A DNA stretch of 64,000 nt from an uncultured Bacteroidota bacterium (GTDB lineage Bacteria > Bacteroidota > Bacteroidia > Bacteroidales > UBA932), in contig CALGSW010000006.1 in NCBI GenBank assembly GCA_937901965.1, forward strand, positions 1-64,000, read 5' to 3'. The position numbers were made by a program, and so were the translations under genes. The notes beneath the pieces were generated by a model. The model was not told where the DNA came from. It saw only the letters and a program-made list of their open reading frames with translations, and made no database searches. The stretch's first letter is position 1; every line of letters begins with the position of its first letter. This document shows, piece after piece, positions 16,980-25,221 of the stretch.

Positions 16980-17604
16980 AGAGAACAGAGTAATACTTTC
17001 AACTGCATATCTGCCCCCTGTTGAGTACATAAGTGCCATTTACAATTCTTCTGGCACAGTGATTGAACAGTGTGAGAGATTCCAGAAGCAGAGTTACAGA
17101 AGCCGTTGCCACATTTATAGTGCCAGCGGCCTCTTAGCTTTAACTATACCTGTTTCCAGAGCAGAAGGTCACTATCTCCCTATCCGAGAGATGAGGATTG
17201 ACTACTCTGCAAAATGGCAGCAGGAGCATTGGAGAGCAATAGTGTCGGCTTACAGAACTTCTCCATTTTTTGAATATTATGAAGATGATTTTGCCCCGTT
17301 CTATCACAAACGCTACGAATTCCTTTTTGATTTCAATACGGAGTTGCTTACAATGATTCTCGGCCTTATGGGAGTTAAGTGCAATATTGAATATACTCAG
17401 GAGTTCCTGCATGAATACAGTAGCAGAGATATCCTTGATATGAGAGAGGTAATCCATCCCAAAAGAGAGCCCTTCAATTATAACACCGGAAAAAAAAGTG
17501 GGCAATACTTTCAGGTATTTGCCCACAAATATGGTTTTATCTCTAATTTGTCCTCTGCAGACCTTCTTTTTAATGAAGGTCCGGATTCAATATCATATCT
17601 CTAG
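16969..17604 (+). CDS. WbqC family protein
   Basis: The conserved WbqC-like core begins at VILSTAYLPPVEYISAIYNS and runs to the end. Members occur in polysaccharide loci and housekeeping regions of Bacteroidota, and their biochemical role is not settled. Start is uncertain. An ATG at 16915 would overlap lpxA by 65 bp with non-conserved residues; the TTG at 16969 leaves an 11-bp overlap and 211 residues, and fits where conservation starts. The stop codon shares the palindrome CTAG with the stop of the convergent outer-membrane protein gene. Cytoplasmic, with no signal peptide. Confidence 0.75.
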   Translation: MKSRENRVILSTAYLPPVEYISAIYNSSGTVIEQCERFQKQSYRSRCHIYSASGLLALTIPVSRAEGHYLPIREMRIDYSAKWQQEHWRAIVSAYRTSPFFEYYEDDFAPFYHKRYEFLFDFNTELLTMILGLMGVKCNIEYTQEFLHEYSSRDILDMREVIHPKREPFNYNTGKKSGQYFQVFAHKYGFISNLSSADLLFNEGPDSISYL

Positions 17605-19169
17605 AATCTGAATCCTAAAGTGACAAGCAATTTATTTGAAGAGTTTCTAAGGACTCCCTCAGGTGATGATATTCCTGCGTAATTCTCATACAATTTGAGC
17701 TTCTCCTCGTTAACAAGCCTGTGCTGAAGCGTAAAGTCTGCGAAGAAGCCGGAACTGCTGATAAATCCAATCCCTGCAGAGATAAATCTGAAATCATTTG
17801 GATTATTTTTCTCTGCGCTTTGGTAATATGAGTATCCTGCTCTTAATGCAAGAGACTTCACAGGTTTAACTTCTGCTCCTATTCTTAAATTCTTGCCAAA
17901 TCTGAACTCCTCCTTGATATTGTCGTTTTCATTACTGAAGACATCAACTCCGTCTTCAGTTTTACTGAGGCGTGCTGTGTTGTATGAAACGCCCTCAATA
18001 TCCGCTGATATTATCGCGAAATTTCCAAATACATAGGATATACCCGCTCCCAGTTTAAGTGGTGATATCATAGCATACGAGTATTCACCTGTAGGAGAGA
18101 CTGAACTGTATTTATTACCATCATCAAAACTTGATGAAACCTCCTCTTCCCACTGCTCAGTAATACTCATGAAAGTAGGTGTTGTAAGTGTTGCTCCTAT
18201 CCTCAAACCCTTCACGGGTACAAAAATCATCCCTAATTTTGCATTAAGTCCTACACCGTTAGTATTCTGCCAGTAGTAGTAATTTAAATGCTGAAATCCG
18301 GTCTGGAAGTCACCTGAAGAGTTTGCCTGCTCTTTGTATTCCTGAATGTCTGTGTAAGTGAGAGTTTGTATTCCAATATTTGCACCTATAAATAGCTTTG
18401 AACCAATGTTGCCTCCCAAGTTTACCAGAAATTCTGTCTGGCTTCCGGTGGTCTCTCTTGTAAATCTCTGATCCAGAGGGCCGCCAATGCTTATTAAATC
18501 ACCATCAATATTTTCAGTAGCTCCCACATACTCATCAGAAGTGCCCGGTAACAGATCAATTAAGTATGTGTCCCAGGCCAGTATGTTTTTCCACGGGATT
18601 CCTGAATAAAACGGCTGTTTGTCTGTTGGCGAGTTTAATTCAATTTCTGAAGGAAGTATGCCATTTGTAGCTGAAGCAACAGCACCCAGCCATGAGCTTC
18701 CGTCAGTTGTGCCTCTTGCTGTAAACCTGCTGTTAAGATTGTTAATTCTGTTAATAGCAAATCCAAATTTCAGAGATGAGGTTCCTCCTCTTTTCACAGA
18801 GGATAAATTTCCAACATAACCTACTGAAGGAATTGAAAATTTGGATGCTCTCTGTATGATACTCTCATCAAGATAGTCTGCTGTATAACTGTCCAGAGTG
18901 ATTGAAGGAGTTAATGAAAATTCAGAGTATCTGTATATCCCGGAAGATGCCGGATTAATTGCAAGAGCTCCGATATCTCCGCCCAGAGAGATGAAAGCAT
19001 TACCCATTGCTGCAGTTCTGGCGCTTCCCTCATAGAAGGTTTGGGAAAACATTGCTGCACTTGAAACGTAAGGATTTTGTCCAAGTCTCAGGGTGTTAAA
19101 ACTGTTAACTTGAGCAGATAGAGAGACGGTTGTAAGTATAAATCCGAATAGTAATATGTTTTTTTTCAT
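17601..19169 (-). CDS. OmpP1/FadL-family outer-membrane beta-barrel protein
   Basis: 522 residues with a signal peptide (MKKNILLFGF... cleaved after SLSAQ). The mature N-terminus (SARTAAMGNAFISLGGDIGALAINPASSGIY) is the hallmark of FadL/PorV-like barrels in Bacteroidota, followed by alternating strand sequence ending in FRF. Outer membrane; likely a channel for hydrophobic compounds, although in this phylum some relatives serve type IX secretion. Substrate not deducible. It is 19 bp downstream of the lipoprotein gene and probably co-transcribed. Confidence 0.82.
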   Translation of the reverse strand: MKKNILLFGFILTTVSLSAQVNSFNTLRLGQNPYVSSAAMFSQTFYEGSARTAAMGNAFISLGGDIGALAINPASSGIYRYSEFSLTPSITLDSYTADYLDESIIQRASKFSIPSVGYVGNLSSVKRGGTSSLKFGFAINRINNLNSRFTARGTTDGSSWLGAVASATNGILPSEIELNSPTDKQPFYSGIPWKNILAWDTYLIDLLPGTSDEYVGATENIDGDLISIGGPLDQRFTRETTGSQTEFLVNLGGNIGSKLFIGANIGIQTLTYTDIQEYKEQANSSGDFQTGFQHLNYYYWQNTNGVGLNAKLGMIFVPVKGLRIGATLTTPTFMSITEQWEEEVSSSFDDGNKYSSVSPTGEYSYAMISPLKLGAGISYVFGNFAIISADIEGVSYNTARLSKTEDGVDVFSNENDNIKEEFRFGKNLRIGAEVKPVKSLALRAGYSYYQSAEKNNPNDFRFISAGIGFISSSGFFADFTLQHRLVNEEKLKLYENYAGISSPEGVLRNSSNKLLVTLGFRF

Positions 19170-19188
19170 TTGTCGTAATGGTTGTTAG

Positions 19189-20529
19189 TTACCTTCTGTA
19201 TCCCGATTCGCTGGAGGAGGTACTGGATGAACTTCTTGATGAACTACCTGATGAGCTGCCTGATGAACTACCTGATGAGGATGAGCTTGAAGTAGATCTG
19301 CTGTAAGAAGAAGATTCCGAACTTCTGGAATAAGAAGAGCTTGACCTGGACTGGTTGTTGTAAGATGAACTTCTCTCAGAAGAGTTCCCGGAAGTTGAAG
19401 ATCCGCTTCTTACTCTGGAACTATTGTAGCTGTTACCACTGTTTCTTGCTGCTTCATAAGAGCTTGTGCCTGTACTTGTACTTTTTCTGTAATTTCCGGT
19501 TGATTGTCTCTGACCGGTATTCTCATTTCTGGTTGTGGTGCCGGAGTTGTATGTTGCAGATCTTCTGGTTACACCTGTACTCCTCTCGGTACTTCTCTCT
19601 GTTTGATTTACAGTATTTTCTCCATAGCTGATGCCCTGAGTAGATGTATTCCCTCTTCTGTAAACACTGTTTCTTACAGGAGTGGTACTATTTTGAGAAT
19701 TATCCCTTGAAGCAGGTCTGGCGGAAGTTGTACCTTGTCTCGGTATACTTGTAACTATTCCTCTATCCTTGTTGTCTGCCCTGCTGTCAGATCTGTTACT
19801 GTAGTTCTGTTCTGTAGGTCTCTTTCCATACACCTTCCCTCTGGAGTTTCTGTTAGGCTCTCCGTAAAAATAAGGCCTGTCGTAATAGTTAGGATATGAG
19901 CCGTATCCATAGTATCCTCCATAGTTGTAATGGTCGTAGTATGATCCGTAGTATGGTCTGTAACCATTAAACCAGTATGGCCCCCACATGTCATAGTAAG
20001 ATCCGTAGAAATAGCTGTAATTGTAGAAAAACGGATCTCTGAAATAAGGGTTGTAATATGGGTAATACCCCCATGGCATGTAATATCTGCTGTGATATCT
20101 CCAGCTCCATGGCCTGTAGTCATACATCCATGGTCTGTAGTAATCCCAGTCGTTCCATCTGCTTTCAATGTGAAGGTTGATGGTATAGTCAGGAGAATCA
20201 AATTTTCTGAGAAGTTCCTCGTAAGATATTGATTCATCAATGACCAGATATGTGTTGTCTTCGTCAAGATTCAGAGGAATGTCTGCAGTGTTGTTTTCAT
20301 CAATGTAGACAACCTGTGCCTCCTTTCCGTTAACTGTGATTGTTGAGGTTTGGGCAGTACGTTCTTTAAGATCCTGAAGTCTGGTGTCTGTAGCAGAGGC
20401 AATGACTATGGTTTTGTCAGGTCCTGAATAGATAGCGTCATCAAAACGTGAAGACGCATATTGGCCGGAGGTTCCGCAAGATGCTGCGATTAACCCAATT
20501 AAAGCCAAAGCAAAAATGTTGTTTTTCAT
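19189..20529 (-). CDS. Lipoprotein with Tyr/Trp/Gly-rich centre and Ser-rich tail
   Basis: 446 residues from the ATG at 20529. A lipobox (LIAASC, Cys near 18) marks it as a lipoprotein. Residues about 25-130 form a compact domain of unknown family. About 130-230 are crowded with Tyr, Trp, Pro and Gly (repeats such as YYGSYYDHYNYGG). The rest is Ser/Thr/Asn/Arg-rich and ends in repeats of GSSS and SRSSSS. The composition suggests an extended, surface-exposed or adhesive tail. A longer frame to 20601 exists, but AGGAGG at 20540-20535, 5 bp before the ATG, fixes the start; such strong Shine-Dalgarno sequences are unusual here. Function unknown. Confidence 0.8.
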   Translation of the reverse strand: MKNNIFALALIGLIAASCGTSGQYASSRFDDAIYSGPDKTIVIASATDTRLQDLKERTAQTSTITVNGKEAQVVYIDENNTADIPLNLDEDNTYLVIDESISYEELLRKFDSPDYTINLHIESRWNDWDYYRPWMYDYRPWSWRYHSRYYMPWGYYPYYNPYFRDPFFYNYSYFYGSYYDMWGPYWFNGYRPYYGSYYDHYNYGGYYGYGSYPNYYDRPYFYGEPNRNSRGKVYGKRPTEQNYSNRSDSRADNKDRGIVTSIPRQGTTSARPASRDNSQNSTTPVRNSVYRRGNTSTQGISYGENTVNQTERSTERSTGVTRRSATYNSGTTTRNENTGQRQSTGNYRKSTSTGTSSYEAARNSGNSYNSSRVRSGSSTSGNSSERSSSYNNQSRSSSSYSRSSESSSYSRSTSSSSSSGSSSGSSSGSSSRSSSSTSSSESGYRR

Positions 20530-20557
20530 ATCACACCTCCTGTGTTTAATTTTTTTG

Positions 20558-20584
20558 TACTTTTGTGCCTTCATTGCAAATATA
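20558..20584. promoter_or_regulatory. Face-to-face -7 boxes of proS and the lipoprotein gene
   Basis: The plus strand has TACTTTTG at 20558-20565, pointing at proS. The minus strand has TATATTTG at 20584-20577, pointing at the lipoprotein gene. Both fit TAnnTTTG. The two boxes point toward each other and are 11 bp apart, so polymerases on the two promoters should compete. Confidence 0.45.
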
Positions 20585-20624
20585 GTCAAAAATCGTACCA
20601 TTTAAAACAAATTAATTACCCAAA

Positions 20625-22100
20625 ATGGCAAAAGAGATAAGCAACAGAGAGGAGAACTATTCACTTTGGTACAATAACCTTGTTGTGAAGGCAGATCTGG
20701 CAGAAAATTCTGCCGTAAGAGGTTGTATGGTTATTAAACCTTATGGATATGCAATCTGGGAGAAAATTCAGGCTCAACTTGACAAAATGTTTAAAGAGAC
20801 AGGTCATGTGAACGCCTATTTTCCTCTGTTTATACCCAAGTCTTTTCTGAGCAAGGAGGCCGAACATGTTGAGGGTTTTGCAAAGGAGTGTGCAGTTGTT
20901 ACTCACCACAGACTAATGACAAATCCGGACGGTCCTGGCGTAGTTGTTGACCCGGATGCAAAACTTGAGGAGGAGCTTGTTGTACGCCCTACTTCTGAGA
21001 CAATAATCTGGAATACATATAAAAATTGGATAAAATCATACAGAGATCTTCCTATACTTGTGAATCAATGGGCCAATGTTGTCCGCTGGGAAATGAGAAC
21101 CAGGCTTTTCCTTCGTACGGCAGAGTTTCTCTGGCAAGAGGGTCACACTGCTCACGCAACCAGACAGGAGGCTGTTGAGGAGACAGAAAAGATGGTACAG
21201 GTTTATGCAAAATTTGCCAGAGAGTATATGTCTATACCGGTTATAGTAGGAGCCAAGACCGAGAGCGAGAGGTTTGCCGGTGCTCTGGAAACACTTTGTA
21301 TAGAGGCTCTTATGCAGGATGGTAAGGCTCTGCAGGCTGGAACATCTCACTTTCTGGGGCAGAATTTTGCTAAGGCTTTTGATGTTCAGTATCAGAGTAA
21401 AGAGGGGTCGCTGGAGTATGTATGGGCAACTTCTTGGGGTGTCTCAACAAGGCTTATGGGCGCTTTGATTATGGCTCACAGCGATAATAACGGGCTTGTT
21501 CTTCCACCAAAACTAGCCCCAATACACGTGGTAATGGTTCCAATATTCAAAACAGAGGAGGAGAACGACAAGATACTGGCTGTAATGAAAGAAATTAAAG
21601 CCGGGCTTGACAAATTGGGAGTTACATCTAAAATTGATGACAGAGATAATCTGAGGTCCGGTTTCAAATTTGCTGAGTGGGAGCTTAAGGGAGTTCCGGT
21701 AAGAATTGCAATTGGTCCCAGAGACCTTGAGAACGGAACTGTTGAGCTGGCCAGAAGAGATACTCTTACTAAAACCTCTCTGCAGAGAGATGGTATTGAG
21801 GAATATATTCAGAAACTGCTTGATGAAATTCAGGATAATATATATAATAAAGCGATTAAGTTCAGAGAGGATAATACTCATGAAGTTAATGACTGGGAGA
21901 CATTTAAAATAAAAATTGAGGATGGCGGTTTCCTTATGTGCCACTGGGACGGAACAGCCGAGACAGAAGAGAAGATAAAGGCAGAGACAAAAGCTACAAT
22001 CAGATGTATTCCTCTGGAGAATGTAAAAGAGGAGGAGGGCTTCTGCGTTTATTCAGGTAAACCTTCAAAAAGAAGAGTTATATTTGCAAGAGCATACTAA
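20625..22100 (+). CDS. proS: Prolyl-tRNA synthetase (archaeal/eukaryotic type)
   Basis: Class II synthetase charging tRNA-Pro. 491 residues without the bacterial-type editing insertion, which places it in the archaeal-type ProRS used by Bacteroidota. Motif 2 is WEMRTRLFLRTAEFLWQEGHTAH; motif 3 and the ATP site lie in the WATSWGVSTRLMGALIMAH segment. The anticodon-binding domain (about 285-390) and the C-terminal zinc-like domain ending RRVIFARAY are present. Starts MAKEISNREENYSLWYNN. Confidence 0.97.
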   Translation: MAKEISNREENYSLWYNNLVVKADLAENSAVRGCMVIKPYGYAIWEKIQAQLDKMFKETGHVNAYFPLFIPKSFLSKEAEHVEGFAKECAVVTHHRLMTNPDGPGVVVDPDAKLEEELVVRPTSETIIWNTYKNWIKSYRDLPILVNQWANVVRWEMRTRLFLRTAEFLWQEGHTAHATRQEAVEETEKMVQVYAKFAREYMSIPVIVGAKTESERFAGALETLCIEALMQDGKALQAGTSHFLGQNFAKAFDVQYQSKEGSLEYVWATSWGVSTRLMGALIMAHSDNNGLVLPPKLAPIHVVMVPIFKTEEENDKILAVMKEIKAGLDKLGVTSKIDDRDNLRSGFKFAEWELKGVPVRIAIGPRDLENGTVELARRDTLTKTSLQRDGIEEYIQKLLDEIQDNIYNKAIKFREDNTHEVNDWETFKIKIEDGGFLMCHWDGTAETEEKIKAETKATIRCIPLENVKEEEGFCVYSGKPSKRRVIFARAY

Positions 22101-22136
22101 TTTTACAAGATCGAATTAATATTTAACCAATAAGAG

Positions 22137-22844
22137 ATGGCATCAGAATTACCGTCCCGGCAGAGAGAGATTCTTGAGGGACTTAACCAGAAGTCTAGGA
22201 CCAAAGTGCATGTTTTCAACCAAACAATGGAGGTCTTTAATCAGCTTAAGGATGTACTTAATGAAATGAGTAATGATCTCAATGATCTGCTTGAAAATCT
22301 GAACGGTAATGACAGACGTGTTAGACTTGAATACAGAGACAGGGGAAAGTTTGAAGCCGAACTGAAGTTTGCTGATGATGTCCTTATCTTCAGCATGCAT
22401 TCGGATATATTTCAGTTTGACAGAGAGCACCCTGCATGGAAAACGGATTTTCTTAAATCAGACCCTTCCAACTCCTACTGCGGGGTAATAAATGTATACA
22501 ACTTTCTGTCAGACTCCTTAAAATACAACAGACAGGAGGATTTGGGGTATCTGGTGGCAAGGATTTTTGTCAATAAAGATAAGTTCTTTATGGTTGAGGG
22601 GAAACGTCAGACCAAAAGATCAGTATCATTCTTTGGTAAAAAGCAGATTTCAAGAGAAGAGCTGGTTTCAGTTGTAGAGACCTCCGTTCTTTATACTCTC
22701 TCTTTTGACCTTTTGGTACCTCCGTTTGATCTTGTGAAGATGGCTTCAGTGGAACAGATCAACGACAAAATTGAGAGTGCAAAACTACAGACAGGTAAAC
22801 GACTTGGTTATAAATACAACTCAGACGATGTTCTGGAGGATTAA
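22137..22844 (+). CDS. Conserved protein of unknown function
   Basis: 235 residues with no signal peptide or membrane helix. The first 65 residues look like a coiled-coil or helical region rich in Asn, Leu and Glu (QLKDVLNEMSNDLNDLLENLNG). The rest is an alpha/beta domain with YRDRGKFEAELKFADDVLIFSMHSDIF and a long C-terminal helix. I do not recognise a named family. It lies 36 bp after proS and 16 bp before the DUF3078 gene, so it is probably in one transcript with them. Codon use looks like that of its neighbours. Confidence 0.75.
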   Translation: MASELPSRQREILEGLNQKSRTKVHVFNQTMEVFNQLKDVLNEMSNDLNDLLENLNGNDRRVRLEYRDRGKFEAELKFADDVLIFSMHSDIFQFDREHPAWKTDFLKSDPSNSYCGVINVYNFLSDSLKYNRQEDLGYLVARIFVNKDKFFMVEGKRQTKRSVSFFGKKQISREELVSVVETSVLYTLSFDLLVPPFDLVKMASVEQINDKIESAKLQTGKRLGYKYNSDDVLED

Positions 22845-22860
22845 TAAAATTACTTCTGTT

Positions 22861-23856
22861 ATGAGGAATATTTTCAAAGTTCTGACCATTCTGTTAATTT
22901 TTGGTTTCTCTTTAAATGCGACCGGCCAGGAGACTGTAGTTAAAAATGAGGATGAAAAAAAACTGAGCCCGCACATAAAAGTTGTCTATGATATTGTAAA
23001 GAGCCTTGAAATGCCCGCACCTGTCCCCGAAAAGGTTGAAAAGCCAAATAACTGGAGAAAGGGTTCTCAGTTTCAACTCGGCTTCTCTCAGATGTCGCTC
23101 ACTAACTGGGCTGCCGGTGGGTTCTCTTCAGTAGCTCTGAATGCATATGTTAACATGTTTAATGCATGGGAGGTTGACCAGATGTTCTGGGAAAACAGAC
23201 TTCAGCTTGCATGGGGTTTTATTAACTCGTTTGGTGACAGATTTAAAAAGAGTGACGACAAAATTATTTTTGACAGTAAGTATGGATACAAGGCCTTCAA
23301 CAAGGTGTTTATCTCTGCTGCTTTTAATTTCAGATCTCAGTTCTCAAACTCATTCAATTATCCTGCATCAGGTGACAGAGTCCTTGTCTCCGGCCCTTTT
23401 TCACCCGCCTATTTCTCATTTGGTATAGGTTTGGATTATAAACCTGCAAAGGTTCTTTCAATAAATTTCTCTCCGCTTACCAGTAATCTTGTTATTGTCT
23501 CTCAAGAGGTTCTCAGAACCAAGTATGGTAACAGAGTTGACCAGCCGGCAAAACTGGAGCTTGGAGCACAGCTTAAATTTGACTACAAACATCAGCTTAC
23601 CAAAGATCTTTCAGTTGCCTCAAATCTGGTACTATTCTCGGACTTTCTTAAAAATCCACAGAATATAAAGATATACTGGGATTTCTTTATAGATGCAAAG
23701 ATTAATAAGTACTTTTCAGCCAACATCAGAACAAATCTTATTTATGATGACAATATTCTTATTGCAGATAAAGATGGTGTTCTTGACAAAAGGGTACAAT
23801 TCAAAGAGATACTTTCAATTGGTTTCTCATATACATTTGGCCAAATAAAAAAATAG
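22861..23856 (+). CDS. DUF3078 family exported beta-strand protein
   Basis: 331 residues from the ATG at 22861 (MRNIFKVLTILLIFGFSLNA), which gives a good signal peptide; the frame also extends 30 codons upstream into the previous gene. The motif GFSQMSLTNWAAGGFSSVALNAYVN and the alternating strands that follow are typical of DUF3078 and suggest an outer-membrane barrel or periplasmic beta protein. The last residues are SIGFSYTFGQIKK. Function unknown. tilS starts 6 bp downstream. Confidence 0.8.
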   Translation: MRNIFKVLTILLIFGFSLNATGQETVVKNEDEKKLSPHIKVVYDIVKSLEMPAPVPEKVEKPNNWRKGSQFQLGFSQMSLTNWAAGGFSSVALNAYVNMFNAWEVDQMFWENRLQLAWGFINSFGDRFKKSDDKIIFDSKYGYKAFNKVFISAAFNFRSQFSNSFNYPASGDRVLVSGPFSPAYFSFGIGLDYKPAKVLSINFSPLTSNLVIVSQEVLRTKYGNRVDQPAKLELGAQLKFDYKHQLTKDLSVASNLVLFSDFLKNPQNIKIYWDFFIDAKINKYFSANIRTNLIYDDNILIADKDGVLDKRVQFKEILSIGFSYTFGQIKK

Positions 23857-23862
23857 AGCAAT

Positions 23863-25221
23863 ATGCTTCGGGAGAGGTTTATAGAGAAGATGCTCTCTCT
23901 GGCACCAACGGGAGCAGGAGAGTCCTCAAAGGATTATCCTGCTGTTCTTTTGGCTGTAAGCGGAGGTATAGACTCTATGACTATGGCTTATCTTTTTAGT
24001 ATCTCAGCTTATTGTCCATTTGCAGTTGCCACAGTCAACTTCTCATTAAGGGGAGATGAGAGTGATAAAGATGAGCTGCTTGTAAAAGAGTGGTGCAGGA
24101 CTAATGAAATAAAGTGCTTTTCAAAACGATTTGATACTGAGTCGTATGCTTCTGATAATGGAGTCTCTACTCAAATGGCTGCAAGAGATCTGAGATATAA
24201 ATGGTTTTATCAGCTCTGCTCTGAAAATGGATTCTCTCATATTGCTGTAGCACATAATTTAAACGATAAAGCAGAGACACTCTTTATCAATTTACTCAGA
24301 GGTACCGGAATCAGAGGTCTCTCCTCTATCAGAGAGAGCAGCCATCCTGCCGGAGCTGAAGTTACAGTGATAAGACCACTTCTTGAATTTTCAAGAGATG
24401 AGATTGAACTCTATGCAAAAAATCAAAATATTCCTTTCAGAAATGACCGGACAAATCTTGAATCGCACTATTCCAGAAACAAACTGAGGAATCTGGTATT
24501 CCCTGTTTTTGAAGAGATTAATCCCTCATACCTTAAAACAATTGAGAGAGATATTAATATCTTCTCTGATGCCGGTTCAGTGATTGATGAGAGGCTTCAT
24601 GAGATAAGAGAGAGAGTATTTTCTGTTAAGACAGGCGGAGATGAGAGTGCAAGAATCTCTGTCCCCATACTGAAAACTCAATCCCATTCTAAGTTCTGGC
24701 TATATATGTTACTTGAAGAGTATGGATTTTCGCCCTCAGTCTCGGAAGATATTTATAATTCGCTTGATTCAACATCCGGAAAAGTTTTTAACTCTGCAAC
24801 ATATCAGGTTTTAAAAGACAGAGATTATTTAATCGTAAGATCATTAACCTCTTCCGCTAAGACTGAAAACATAACTGAGCATGTAACAGTAAAAATATAT
24901 GACATATATCCGGGATTTACTCCTCCGGCTTCAGATAGTGTATTTTATATGGATGCAGACCTTACCGGGACATTGGTTAAATTCAGAAGATGGAGAGAGG
25001 GCGACAGGTTCCGTCCACTTGGTATGAATGGAAATAAAAAGGTTAGTGATTATCTTACTGATGTAAAGAGGGACAGATATATAAAAGAAATGAGAATTGT
25101 GGCCACTACTGAAGATGATAAAATAATATGTCTTCTTGGGGAGCGTATTGACCACAATTATCGTATTACAGAAAAAACCAGACGCATTCTGGAGATTTCA
25201 ACAGATTATCAGGCTATTTAA
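23863..25221 (+). CDS. tilS: tRNA(Ile)-lysidine synthase
   Basis: Attaches lysine to C34 of tRNA-Ile(CAU), so that it reads AUA. 452 residues with the PP-loop SGGIDSM at residues 33-39, then the family segments FSLRGDESDKDE, AHNLNDKAETLFINLLRGTGIRGL and NDRTNLESHYSRNKLRN. The C-terminal domain has KFRRWREGDRFRPLGMNG. The stop overlaps the sppA stop by 4 bp in convergent orientation. The enzyme is essential in most bacteria. Confidence 0.95.
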   Translation: MLRERFIEKMLSLAPTGAGESSKDYPAVLLAVSGGIDSMTMAYLFSISAYCPFAVATVNFSLRGDESDKDELLVKEWCRTNEIKCFSKRFDTESYASDNGVSTQMAARDLRYKWFYQLCSENGFSHIAVAHNLNDKAETLFINLLRGTGIRGLSSIRESSHPAGAEVTVIRPLLEFSRDEIELYAKNQNIPFRNDRTNLESHYSRNKLRNLVFPVFEEINPSYLKTIERDINIFSDAGSVIDERLHEIRERVFSVKTGGDESARISVPILKTQSHSKFWLYMLLEEYGFSPSVSEDIYNSLDSTSGKVFNSATYQVLKDRDYLIVRSLTSSAKTENITEHVTVKIYDIYPGFTPPASDSVFYMDADLTGTLVKFRRWREGDRFRPLGMNGNKKVSDYLTDVKRDRYIKEMRIVATTEDDKIICLLGERIDHNYRITEKTRRILEISTDYQAI

